Source: Leptospiraceae bacterium (lineage in GTDB: Bacteria; Spirochaetota; Leptospiria; Leptospirales; Leptonemataceae). Taken from it: a DNA stretch of 64,000 bases. A program made the translations under genes and the position numbers. Every line of letters starts with the position of its first letter. The stretch's first letter is position 1. Under the pieces are notes generated by a model. The model was not told the DNA's origin and made no database searches. It saw only the letters and a list, made by a program, of their open reading frames with translations. Positions 17,284 to 25,867 of this stretch are shown in pieces. The stretch lies in the NCBI GenBank assembly GCA_026005135.1, contig BPKM01000006.1:1-64000 (forward strand), given 5' to 3'.

Positions 17284-17649
17284 ATGGAATTAAAATTAAA
17301 AGCGAAGGCAGAAGAACAAGACAATAATGGAGTAGGTATAGCAGAAGGCCCAAAATCAAAATTCTTTACAACACGAGGAGGATGTGGGGGAGGAAATAAC
17401 TATTGGATATGTTGGTTTATTAGTCATGCTACAAGATTATATAAAACAGGGCATTGTGGATTTCCAAAAGAAATAAATGGCATACAATATTGTAATGTTC
17501 GTTACTTATATAGAGTAAATAAGAATTGCATATATAAATGGGAAGAAAAATGCGAAGGTGATATATGGGAAATTTGTGATCCAACGCGATATTTTCCTAT
17601 TCCACCTGGTATGTGGTATTATGATAATTCTTACCACTGGAATTATTAA
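17284..17649 (+). CDS. Small Cys-rich protein with conserved leader, variant 2
   Basis: This 121-residue protein starts MELKLKAKAEEQDNNGVGIA and continues to SKFFTTRGG, matching the gene at 10885 nearly residue for residue. It then becomes CGGGNNYWICWFISHATRLY, with later motifs TGHCGFP, YCNVRYL, KNCIYKW, KCEGDIWEICD and an aromatic-rich end (WYYDNSYHWNY). Faint conservation with variant 1 persists in the order of Cys and Trp (TG..CFP/CGFP, YC..RYL, WEICD). There is no signal peptide and no Shine-Dalgarno. The GG before the Cys-rich part resembles a double-glycine leader site, but the upstream residues do not match classical leaders. Confidence 0.6.
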   Translation: MELKLKAKAEEQDNNGVGIAEGPKSKFFTTRGGCGGGNNYWICWFISHATRLYKTGHCGFPKEINGIQYCNVRYLYRVNKNCIYKWEEKCEGDIWEICDPTRYFPIPPGMWYYDNSYHWNY

Positions 17650-17665
17650 AATTCAAGGAGGCATT

Positions 17666-18448
17666 ATGAAGCGCTTATTTCTATTTTTCTTTTTTTTATT
17701 GTTTATAAATAATATTTATTCCGAAGAAGGAAAGATTTTTCATCATTATTTTATGGCATATATAGATGCTAAAAATCAGTTTTTCTATTATGATTATAAA
17801 TTAAAACCGTTTTTATTAATAGGGATACGATACTGGAAACAAAATGAAGTGGAAAGGCATCAATCTTTTGATTTTTTTGTTAGAAATAATGTTTATTATG
17901 AAGAAGCAAAAATTCAATATACCCCTAAAATAGATATAACATTATTCTACTTTCCTTTTTTAGATTCTATAAAATGGTACAATAAAATCTATGGAGGTTT
18001 GTTGGTTACTAAAAGCGAAACAGAAAAACAGATAAAAAATTTATTTCCTTTGAATGGGAATAATTTTTCAGGAATAAATACACCTTTAAGTATTATTCAG
18101 ATAGAGAATCAATATTTTATATCAATAGAGCATAAAGAAAAAAATCTTTATGGTATGGGTATGCAATTAGGTTATCGATGGGAATGGAATTTATCTAAGG
18201 ATTGGGGATTTTTTATTGATCTTTTTACTGGTGTTATATCGTATTTTCCTTATAAAACAGCATTGCAGGTTAAAATATTACCATTGGAAAAATCTAATAT
18301 TTCTATAAATGATTTTTATAATATACTCTTATATGTAAATTTAAAAGAGGCACCAAGAATAGATTATTTTAATGTTTTTTCTGATACCAAAAAAAGAATA
18401 AAATATAATGATATTCTTGCAGGTTTTTCTTTTGGATTTGCATTTTAA
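17666..18448 (+). CDS. Exported beta-barrel-like protein
   Basis: The start is the ATG at 17666, which follows AAGGAGG and gives a signal peptide (KRLFLFFFFLLFINNIYS, then EEGK); an upstream in-frame extension overlaps the preceding gene and is ignored. The 260-residue product is rich in Tyr, Phe and Lys with alternating strands (YGMGMQLGYRWEWNLSKDWG) and ends AGFSFGFAF with a terminal Phe. It occupies the position that type A barrel genes have in the first cluster, but the sequence is only loosely alike. It is probably an outer-membrane protein of unknown function. Confidence 0.6.
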   Translation: MKRLFLFFFFLLFINNIYSEEGKIFHHYFMAYIDAKNQFFYYDYKLKPFLLIGIRYWKQNEVERHQSFDFFVRNNVYYEEAKIQYTPKIDITLFYFPFLDSIKWYNKIYGGLLVTKSETEKQIKNLFPLNGNNFSGINTPLSIIQIENQYFISIEHKEKNLYGMGMQLGYRWEWNLSKDWGFFIDLFTGVISYFPYKTALQVKILPLEKSNISINDFYNILLYVNLKEAPRIDYFNVFSDTKKRIKYNDILAGFSFGFAF

Positions 18449-18489
18449 TTTTATTATAGATAGGAATATATATAGGGGAATGTAAAAAT

Positions 18490-18942
18490 ATGAAAGTACT
18501 AAAAAATAACAATAATACAATTTTAATTTATTTTCTTATTGTTCTCACTATCCTAAACTGTACCTGGTTTGATACAAGCCAGAATAAAATAAAAGATCAG
18601 GATATTTTATTATATTTCTTAATTAGTGAAAATCAAAATCGTCTCTATTTTAAATATAGTTGTAGTGATATGGGAAAATATTGTAGGAACGAATTTAATA
18701 AAATATCTAATGATAATGAATTTGATAATCCCTGTAGTGGCTGGGAATATAGTAAAACTCATTGCCCTAAAGAAAATTTTAAGAAAATGTGTATAATTAA
18801 AACGCCTTATTATGTTCATGAATATATTCTTTATGATTTAAACGAAGAGGGAAAATGGAGGCAAAATTGTGAAACTATCGCTTCTTTATCGAATGCTATC
18901 TTAGAATATAAAGATATTTACGAAATAAAATATTTTTATTAA
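18490..18942 (+). CDS. Small Cys-rich lipoprotein
   Basis: This 150-residue protein has a lipoprotein signal ending LIVLTILNC (Cys about residue 24). The mature part has further Cys in YSCSDMGKYCRNEF, NPCSGW, THCPKE, KMCIIK and QNCET, suggesting disulfides outside the cytoplasm. In arrangement it parallels the lipoprotein at 14320: each is the lipoprotein that follows the barrel-like genes of its cluster. A strong terminator follows directly, so it is the last gene of the second transcription unit. The function is unknown. Confidence 0.65.
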   Translation: MKVLKNNNNTILIYFLIVLTILNCTWFDTSQNKIKDQDILLYFLISENQNRLYFKYSCSDMGKYCRNEFNKISNDNEFDNPCSGWEYSKTHCPKENFKKMCIIKTPYYVHEYILYDLNEEGKWRQNCETIASLSNAILEYKDIYEIKYFY

Positions 18943-18946
18943 GATT

Positions 18947-18970
18947 AGAGGCGAAATGCCTCTTTTTTAT
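18947..18970 (+). terminator. Rho-independent terminator
   Basis: The hairpin AGAGGC-GAAAT-GCCTCT is followed by a run of six T, 5 bp after the stop of the lipoprotein gene. Confidence 0.88.
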
Positions 18971-18991
18971 TTTACCCATAATTGATGTTTT

Positions 18992-19993
18992 ATGAAGCGA
19001 TTTTTGTTTATATTTATTCTTTTATTTGTTTTTAAAAATATGGATTCTTCTGAATTTTCTGTTTTTTGGGGAATTAAAAATATTAATTCAAATAAGATTG
19101 TAACAACAGGATTTAAATATTCATATTTATTTCTTTTTAATCAGGATAAATGTTCTAATTTTCTTTGTCCTTCGGGTGCAGGTTCAGAAATTTTTTATCC
19201 TGTAAGGAATAATGTATTAAGTGTGGGTTTAAATTATAATAAACAACTATCAAACTGTCGATTTAAAATAGAGTATGGAGAATCTAGAAAGCAAATTGGT
19301 TCTTATGATATTGATTTTTATACATTTCCTTATACGGGTTATAAACCCTTTAATTTTGATAATCTATTTTATAGAAAAGATAGTATTTATGTATGGAATA
19401 ATTACATTGTTTTTAATAAAAGTGAATCTTCCATCAAGCAAAAATATTATAATCTTGAATTTCGCTACACAATAGAATTATATCAATATTTAGATTTTAT
19501 TTTAAAGATTAATTACGAAAGAGAAAATTACTATTTATTTGATGCTTTTAATCCTTATATTAAATTATTTATTAATACAAACGTACATTTTTTATATAAT
19601 GATTATTATATTATCGGTTCTGGTTTTTCGTTTCCAATATTAAAATTAAAAAATTTAAAAATAAAGTCAGGTATATTATTTCTTTTAGGGATTTTACATT
19701 TTGATTTTTATCATCCATTAAGGTATTTAGAATTTGTTGGTGACAATATAGGAAATGGTTATGAATTGTTTTTAAATATGAATTTCAATATTAATAAAAA
19801 AAGTTCCATTATTATAGAATTTCGTAAAGAAAAATTTTATACCTTAACGCCAAAATTTGCTCATGGAACAGAAATTCGAAAATATTCTGTGGTAGAAATA
19901 CAAAATGTTATTGCCAGTGGAGGTAGAGGTCCAGAATTTCAAATTCATAAAGAAATTTTTTCAGGGAGTATTTACTATGAATTTAAATTATAA
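18992..19993 (+). CDS. Exported beta-barrel-like protein
   Basis: This 333-residue protein starts with a signal peptide (KRFLFIFILLFVFKNMDSS) and has many aromatic, strand-like segments (YIIGSGFSFPILKLKNLKIK, LNMNFNINKKSSIIIEF), ending GSIYYEFKL. There is one Cys pair early (DKCSNFLCPSGAG). It starts 22 bp after the terminator, so a new transcription unit may begin near here, although no convincing promoter is visible. Its end overlaps the next gene by 16 bp, indicating co-translation. It is probably an outer-membrane protein; the family is not recognised. Confidence 0.6.
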   Translation: MKRFLFIFILLFVFKNMDSSEFSVFWGIKNINSNKIVTTGFKYSYLFLFNQDKCSNFLCPSGAGSEIFYPVRNNVLSVGLNYNKQLSNCRFKIEYGESRKQIGSYDIDFYTFPYTGYKPFNFDNLFYRKDSIYVWNNYIVFNKSESSIKQKYYNLEFRYTIELYQYLDFILKINYERENYYLFDAFNPYIKLFINTNVHFLYNDYYIIGSGFSFPILKLKNLKIKSGILFLLGILHFDFYHPLRYLEFVGDNIGNGYELFLNMNFNINKKSSIIIEFRKEKFYTLTPKFAHGTEIRKYSVVEIQNVIASGGRGPEFQIHKEIFSGSIYYEFKL

Positions 19994-20823
19994 GTGTTTA
20001 TTCTTTTTGTTTTTTATTGTATTCTTTTTAAATTCTTCTATCGAAGCAAGATTACAAAGGGGTTATAATTATAATCCTTATTTTGATAAATATCGTTTTT
20101 TTCTTTCTGGTTTTGCTTATGTATCGAATAATCAACAGCAAGGCGAAGGTGTAGAAATAATGTATCGTTTAATTAGTCCTTTACATATAGGATTTTCTTT
20201 TTATAAAGCAAACTTAGAAAATAGTAAATTTTTATATAATAATTATGATTTCTGGAATGAGAGTTTTAAAAATGTTTCTATAACTTCGAATAAAAAAAAT
20301 CCAGCTATAAATTCATTAAAATTACGGTATTTTCCTTTTGAATTTGGCTTTTATGTTGGAACGTCTTTAAGTATTTCTGATAGTTTTCAGGAAGTTTATT
20401 TCGAAAGGTATTATAATCAAACAAAAGATTTATATAATTTACAGAATTATTTTGAACAGTCTATTTATTATAAAAAGAATTTTGGTAACTTCTATGGTAT
20501 ATCAATGGATATAGGATTATATAATATTTTTCCACAAAAATGGTGGAATTTTTTAGAATTTGGTATAATAGGATTTTTTGAAGTATCATTTCAGCAATAT
20601 AGAAGTTCAAGAAATCAATTACTAATTCAAGATTTTTTTGTATACAAAACACTTGAAGCAGGATCAACTTTCTTTGCAATTTTTACAAAATCCTATTTTA
20701 TTATATAGTAAATTAGAATCTATAAAGAATAAAAAAAGCCTTTTATTTCAAAAAGAAAATATTTCTTTTCGTATAGGAATTGGGATTGCACGTAAATCAT
20801 TTAAAAATAAAATCATTTTATGA
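19978..20823 (+). CDS. Exported barrel-like protein, broken by an extra T in a T7 run
   Basis: The ATG at 19978 lies inside the end of the previous gene behind AGGGAG. A signal peptide (YKCLFFLFFIVFFLNSSIEA) precedes a barrel-like body. At 20633-20639 a T7 run shifts the frame; the uncorrected product stops at 20708. Deleting one T joins it to KHLKQDQLSLQFLQNPILL and the barrel-like end ISFRIGIGIARKSF, with a stop at 20823. That corrected stop overlaps the ATG of the C39-like peptidase by 4 bp (ATGA), which strongly supports the corrected frame as the real gene and ties it to the peptide-ligase operon. Confidence 0.7.
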
Positions 20824-21530
20824 AGTTACAAGAAATATATATAGAAAATCAACCAGACGAAACAACCTGTGGTATTACCTGCCTTCAAGCAGTTTATAGA
20901 TACTACGAAGAAAAATATCCATCATTAGAACAGTTAAAAAACGAAGTTGAATTTTTAAAAGAAGGAGGAACTCTTGCTGTAATGTTAGGGAATCATGCCT
21001 TACAAAAAGGTTATAATGCAACCATTTATACTTATAATTTACAGATATTTGATCCTACCTGGTTTTTAAAAAAAAATATTAATCTAAAAGAAAAATTGAT
21101 TTTACAGCGAAAATGTAAAAAAGATGATCCCAAATTAATACAGGCAACGGATGCCTATTTAAAATTTTTAGATTTGGGTGGTAAAATTAAATATACAGAT
21201 TTAACACCAAAATTATTTCGGAAAATATTTCTTAAGGGAGTACCCATTATTACTGGACTTAGTTCAACCTACCTTTATAATACTATGAGAGAAAGAGCTC
21301 CTACACCAACAACAGTAATAGATGATGATATCTGTGGTGAACCCGCAGGGCATTTTGTTGTTCTTGTTGGTTATGATTCGAGCAATAAAAAAATAATTGT
21401 TAAAGATCCCTATCCCTTACATCCAGGGAAGAAAAATATTACTTATAAAGTAAGAGTGGGAAGATTAATCAATTCAATTTTATTAGGAATTATAACCTTT
21501 GATGCAAATTTATTAGTAATAGAAAAATGA
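20820..21530 (+). CDS. C39-like cysteine peptidase of an amidoligase operon
   Basis: This 236-residue protein has a papain-like C39 fold signature. The catalytic Cys is in QPDETTCGITCLQAVYRYY near the N-terminus, the catalytic His in GEPAGHFVVLVGYD, and an Asp in IVKDPYP. It lacks the ABC-transporter domains of bacteriocin exporters. Stand-alone C39-like proteins are known next to RLAN-ATP-grasp and GCS2-type ligases, where they are thought to process or hydrolyse the peptide product. It overlaps the upstream barrel gene and the downstream ATP-grasp gene by 4 bp each. The substrate is unknown. Confidence 0.75.
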   Translation: MKLQEIYIENQPDETTCGITCLQAVYRYYEEKYPSLEQLKNEVEFLKEGGTLAVMLGNHALQKGYNATIYTYNLQIFDPTWFLKKNINLKEKLILQRKCKKDDPKLIQATDAYLKFLDLGGKIKYTDLTPKLFRKIFLKGVPIITGLSSTYLYNTMRERAPTPTTVIDDDICGEPAGHFVVLVGYDSSNKKIIVKDPYPLHPGKKNITYKVRVGRLINSILLGIITFDANLLVIEK

Positions 21531-23023
21531 GTATTTATATTGTAATAGATAAAAAACAAAATAAGAATATTATTAAAGAAAATAAATCTCTTTATACTAT
21601 TATTACAGCAAAGGAATATATAACAAATTCTTCTTTTTTAGACGAAAAAAAGGCTTATATTATTAATTTATGTAGTTCTTATAAATATCAATCTATTGGC
21701 TATTATGTAAGTTTATTAGCAGAAGCAAGAAATCATAAACCAATACCAGAAGTTTTACAGATACAGGATTTAAAATCATTAAAGGTTTTAAGAAAAATAA
21801 CGAATCAATGTAGTGAATTAATAGAAAAAAGTTTTACTTCTATTACATCGGATCATTTCGAATTGAGTGTTTATTTTGGAAAAAATATTGCTTTAAGACA
21901 CGAAAAATTATCAAAAGAACTGTTTCAGCTTCTGAAGATTCCTTTATTTAAAGTATTTTTTATAAGAGAGAAATCAAATAAGAATAAAAATTCTAACTGG
22001 AAAATTAAGGCAATACAACAATTAAAATTAGAAGATATTCCCTTAGAACATAATGATTTTTTTAATATTGCTTTAGAAGATTATATTAATTTAAAAAAGA
22101 AATATCAAAAAAAAATAAAACAAACCCATTATGATTTAGCAATATTGATTAATCCAGAAGAAAAAGCACCTCCTTCGAATGAAAAGGCTTTATCAAAATT
22201 TCAAAATATTGGAAAAAAAATGGGATTCAATGTAGAAATTCTATATCCAGATGATTTAAATCGTCTTGCAGAATTTGATGCTTTATTTATAAGAGAAACA
22301 ACTTCTGTTAATCATCATACATATCAATTTTCTCGATTGGCAGAAGCAATGGGATTAATTGTTATTGATGATCCGAATTCCATTTTAAAATGTTCAAATA
22401 AAGTTTTTTTAACAGAACTACTTATAAAACATAAAATTAAAATACCACAGACCTATATTTTATATAAAGCCAATTTTTTAAAAATTGCAGAAAAATTAGA
22501 ATATCCCTGTGTATTAAAACAACCAGATAGCGCCTTTTCCATAGGAGTGATAAAAGTCGATAATAAAGAGGAATTCATAAAAGAAGCTGAAAACCTTTTT
22601 AAAACAAGTGAATTACTTTTAGTCCAGAAATTTATCTATACAGATTTTGATTGGAGAATTGGAATTCTTGATAAAAAACCTTTATATGCATGTAAATATT
22701 TTATGGCAAAAAATCACTGGCAAATCTATAACTGGCAGGCACAGTCTAAAAACATAGAAGAAAAAGAAGGTGGCTTTGAAACATTACCCCTCTATAAAGT
22801 TCCAGATAAAGTGATTGATATTGCATTAAGATCTGCTAATCTTATTGGCAGTGGTCTATATGGCGTAGATATAAAAGAAATAAATGGTGAACCTTATGTA
22901 ATGGAAGTTAATGATAATCCTAATATCGATGCTGGAATAGAAGATGCTTATTATGGTAATAAATTATACGAAACTATTCTGAAATATTTTTATGATAAAA
23001 TACAAAAATTAAAAAATCAATAA
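21527..23023 (+). CDS. RimK-like ATP-grasp ligase with N-terminal RLAN domain
   Basis: This 498-residue protein has an N-terminal region (about 1-180) fitting the RLAN domain found in front of some RimK-type ligases, then an ATP-grasp core. Visible core parts are LFIRETTSVNHHTYQFSRLA, DDPNSILKCSNKVFL, the ATP-binding YPCVLKQPDSAFSIGVIKV, and the metal-binding end VDIKEINGEPYVMEVNDNPN. RimK-like enzymes form amide bonds between a carboxylate and an amine using ATP. It is coupled by ATGA to the peptidase upstream, and the GCS2 ligase starts 1 bp after its stop. It probably adds amino acids to a peptide or small-molecule acceptor; the acceptor is unknown. Confidence 0.85.
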   Translation: MSIYIVIDKKQNKNIIKENKSLYTIITAKEYITNSSFLDEKKAYIINLCSSYKYQSIGYYVSLLAEARNHKPIPEVLQIQDLKSLKVLRKITNQCSELIEKSFTSITSDHFELSVYFGKNIALRHEKLSKELFQLLKIPLFKVFFIREKSNKNKNSNWKIKAIQQLKLEDIPLEHNDFFNIALEDYINLKKKYQKKIKQTHYDLAILINPEEKAPPSNEKALSKFQNIGKKMGFNVEILYPDDLNRLAEFDALFIRETTSVNHHTYQFSRLAEAMGLIVIDDPNSILKCSNKVFLTELLIKHKIKIPQTYILYKANFLKIAEKLEYPCVLKQPDSAFSIGVIKVDNKEEFIKEAENLFKTSELLLVQKFIYTDFDWRIGILDKKPLYACKYFMAKNHWQIYNWQAQSKNIEEKEGGFETLPLYKVPDKVIDIALRSANLIGSGLYGVDIKEINGEPYVMEVNDNPNIDAGIEDAYYGNKLYETILKYFYDKIQKLKNQ

Positions 23024-23024
23024 T

Positions 23025-24221
23025 ATGAAGCTACATCTATTTGAAGGTTATGGTATAGAAGCAGAATATATGATTGTAGATAAAAACACATTAAAAATAA
23101 AACCTATTGCCGAAGAAATATTAAAATTTTATAATAAAAACCAGATTACAAATGAAGTTGCTTTAAATTCTATTGCTATTTCTAATGAAATTGTTAGTCA
23201 TGTAATTGAATTAAAAACAAATGGACCTAAAAAAATTCTTCTAGGATTAGATAAGTACTTCCATCAAATCATTTTAAATATAAATGATTTTTTAAATATT
23301 TATAATGCTATTTTAATGCCTACTGCAATGCATCCTTTTATGAATCCAGATTTAGAGACATATTTATGGCAATATGGAAATAGGGAAATTTATTATACAT
23401 ATAATAAAATTTTTAATTGTAAAGGACATGGTTGGTCTAATTTGCAGAGTATTCATATTAATTTGCCGTTTTATGATGAAAAAGAATTTGTTCAATTGCA
23501 TAATGCTATACGTATTGTTTTACCACTTATTCCCGCCTTATCTGCTTCTTCTCCCTTTGTAGAGAAAAAATTACACTATTTAGATACACGTTTAATGTAT
23601 TACGAAAATAATCAAAAAAAGATACCTTCTATAACTGGAAAAGTCATTCCAGAATGGATAGAATCTATTGATGATTATTATAATAAAATTTTGTATCCTA
23701 TGTATAATGATATTAAGCCTTATGATCCACAGGAAATATTACAAGAAGAATGGTTAAATTCTCGGGGAGCTATTTCTCGTTTTGAAAGAAATGCAATAGA
23801 AATTCGTGTTATGGATATACAGGAAAGTCCAGTAATGGATATTACTTTAATTTGTTTATGGGTAAAGTTAATTCAATATTTAATTTCGAATAATAAGATA
23901 ATTCCCATAGATTTAGAATTATTATATAATATATATAAAAAAGCAATCGAGAAAGGAACAGTAACCAATTTACCAGAAGAATATTTAAATATTTGGAGTA
24001 TAAAGAAAAAAAATATTACCATAAAAGAATTTATTAAATTATTATTAAATGGAATTGACTATCCTGATAATTATTTACCATATTTAAAAATAATTTTAAA
24101 ATACGGTAATCTTTCAGAACGTATTTTAAATAATTATAATAATTCATTAGAAGATGAACAAATAGAATCAATTTATAGAAATTTAATTGAATGTCTTGTA
24201 AAAAATCAGTATTACTTATGA
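23025..24221 (+). CDS. GCS2-family carboxylate-amine ligase
   Basis: This 398-residue protein is related to glutamate-cysteine ligase type 2. Family features are the N-terminal EGYGIEAEYMIVDKN, NEVALNSIAISNEIVSHVIE, the glycine/His strand GHGWSNLQSIHINLPF, and the late RNAIEIRVMDIQESPVMDIT with the metal-binding Glu and Arg. These enzymes ligate an amino acid to a carboxylate with ATP. Together with the ATP-grasp ligase it gives the operon two different amide-forming activities. The stop overlaps the next ATG by 4 bp. A role in glutathione synthesis is possible but less likely given the RLAN/C39/FGase context. Confidence 0.8.
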   Translation: MKLHLFEGYGIEAEYMIVDKNTLKIKPIAEEILKFYNKNQITNEVALNSIAISNEIVSHVIELKTNGPKKILLGLDKYFHQIILNINDFLNIYNAILMPTAMHPFMNPDLETYLWQYGNREIYYTYNKIFNCKGHGWSNLQSIHINLPFYDEKEFVQLHNAIRIVLPLIPALSASSPFVEKKLHYLDTRLMYYENNQKKIPSITGKVIPEWIESIDDYYNKILYPMYNDIKPYDPQEILQEEWLNSRGAISRFERNAIEIRVMDIQESPVMDITLICLWVKLIQYLISNNKIIPIDLELLYNIYKKAIEKGTVTNLPEEYLNIWSIKKKNITIKEFIKLLLNGIDYPDNYLPYLKIILKYGNLSERILNNYNNSLEDEQIESIYRNLIECLVKNQYYL

Positions 24222-24916
24222 ATTTACTAATTACCTGTGAACATGGAGGGAATCAAATTCCCGCTAAATTTAAGAAAGTGATTTTTATTGATAATAATAT
24301 TTTAAATTCACATTATGGTTATGATTTAGGAGCTTTAGATCTGGCAAATTTTTTATATAAAAATTTAAAACATAATTATTCCTGTTATTTTTTAAAAAAT
24401 CAAATAACAAGATTATTAATCGATTTTAATCGGTCTTTAAATCATCCTTGTTTATTTTCTCGCTATTCTAAAAATTTACCAGAATCCTATAAATTAGATT
24501 TATTAAATAAATATCATTTATTTAGAAATAGTGCAAAAGCTTATATAGAAAGTAAAATAAAATATAAAGAACAGATTTTGCATTTATCCATTCATTCTTT
24601 TACTCCAATATTCAAAAAGAAAGTTCGTAAAACAGAGATAGGTATTTTATTTGATCCTTCCAGAGAAGAGGAATATCATTTTGCTAAAATAATGAAAAAA
24701 AAACTTATATATAAATGTCATTTTAATCTACCATATAGAGGAATTTCTGATGGTCATACTCAATCATTAAGACAGTTATTTCCTAAGTATTATATAGGTA
24801 TTGAAATAGAAGTAAATCAGAAGTTTTTAAATGATAAATCTTATTTTCCAGATACATTAAAACAACATCTTTTAGAAGCAATAATGGAATATTTATGGAT
24901 TCAAAATAAAATATAA
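24218..24916 (+). CDS. N-formylglutamate amidohydrolase-like hydrolase
   Basis: The start is set at ATG 24218, which overlaps the preceding TGA and gives the family-typical beginning NLLITCEHGGNQIP with the Glu/His metal ligands; a longer in-frame start at 24191 lies inside the GCS2 gene. Other features are HYGYDLGALDLANFL, the LLIDFNRSLNHP motif, LHLSIHSFTP with a second His, and IGIEIEVNQKFL. The family removes acyl groups from amino acids with zinc. Here it likely trims or recycles the ligase product rather than acting in histidine breakdown, since no hut gene is nearby. Confidence 0.82.
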   Translation: MNLLITCEHGGNQIPAKFKKVIFIDNNILNSHYGYDLGALDLANFLYKNLKHNYSCYFLKNQITRLLIDFNRSLNHPCLFSRYSKNLPESYKLDLLNKYHLFRNSAKAYIESKIKYKEQILHLSIHSFTPIFKKKVRKTEIGILFDPSREEEYHFAKIMKKKLIYKCHFNLPYRGISDGHTQSLRQLFPKYYIGIEIEVNQKFLNDKSYFPDTLKQHLLEAIMEYLWIQNKI

Positions 24917-24946
24917 AAATACAAAGAATTGTCGATTTTTATAATA

Positions 24947-25862
24947 ATGAGATGGTATTTAAAGGGAATTATTTTTCTATCTTATATGTCTTTGTATAGT
25001 CAAAATTTTGTTTCTTTAAAAAAAGAGATTGATGGAGAATTACATTTATTAAGAAAAAAAATCGAATCTCCACAGCTGCAAAAATCTATTTATGACGTGC
25101 ATTTTCGAGAATATTATTATACTATAAATAATAGCGAAATGGAAATAAATCTTGAAGAAAATTTATATAATAATAAACAAGAAATTTTTAACTGGACTTT
25201 TTTAATACCTATTGAGGAACAATCCTATTTACACTATATAGAAGCTAAAAGCTTATGGAAAAAAAATCATATTTTACCTGCACTATATTTATGGAAATCT
25301 CTTTTAAAAAGTTCTAATTCAGAAGTTTCTAAAAATTCTTATAAAATTTTACAGAACATAATAAAAAATTCAAGAAATTATGAAATTTTTAAAAAAATAG
25401 ATCCTTACTTTATTTATAATCTTTCGTCTAATAAGATGTATATGTTTTCGGATTTTTTGGGAATTTCTATGATTTTTGATGATTACTGGTATATGGATCT
25501 AAAACATAGTAAGTGGTTTTATTTTAATGAATATGAATTAAATAAAAGAATTATAATATTATATAATAATGAAGCTATTATATATATTTATTTACAAAAA
25601 ACGAAAGAGAATCAAATAAAAAATAATGATGATTTACTTCGTTGGATAGATTGGATGTTTTCGTGGAATGAGAATACAAAAAATCAGTTATCATTTTCAG
25701 CGAAAACCAATAACAGATTCTATTTTTTTTGTAGCTTTTAGAAAAAATAATAAAAATTTTAGATATTACGAAAAATTATTTATATTTTTAAAAGGATTTT
25801 GCTATGTAAGGATTTATAATTTAGAAGATATTGATTTTATTAAAAATATTATTATGAGATAA
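24947..25862 (+). CDS. Exported protein of unknown function, broken by one extra base
   Basis: The preferred start is ATG 24947, giving a signal peptide (RWYLKGIIFLSYMSLYSQN). The body is helical with a coiled segment at the start (SLKKEIDGELHLLRKKIE) and a possible repeat-like helical core (SYLHYIEAKSLWKKN, LPALYLWKSLLKSS). The frame breaks either in A6 at 25678-25683 or T8 at 25723-25730. The uncorrected product ends at 25741; deletion of one base continues as KPITDSIFFVAFRKNNKNF to a stop at 25862, 5 bp before the next gene. No family is recognised. It links the amidoligase genes to the SpoIIE phosphatase gene. Confidence 0.55.
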
Positions 25863-25867
25863 TTAAA

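Larger units (their letters stand above)
15664..17390 (+). repeat. Large direct duplication, copy 2
   Basis: This is the second copy of the segment at 8754-10986, without the 503-bp transposase insertion. Differences include isolated substitutions in the operator spacer, leader and lipoprotein gene, and small indels that break the barrel-like gene. Identity stops just past the TTRG codons of the small Cys-rich gene, the same place as in copy 1. Confidence 0.95.

Noticed and set aside
24929..24946. TTG start upstream of the exported-protein gene
   Set aside because: The ATG at 24947 gives a better signal peptide, and the extra six residues add nothing conserved.
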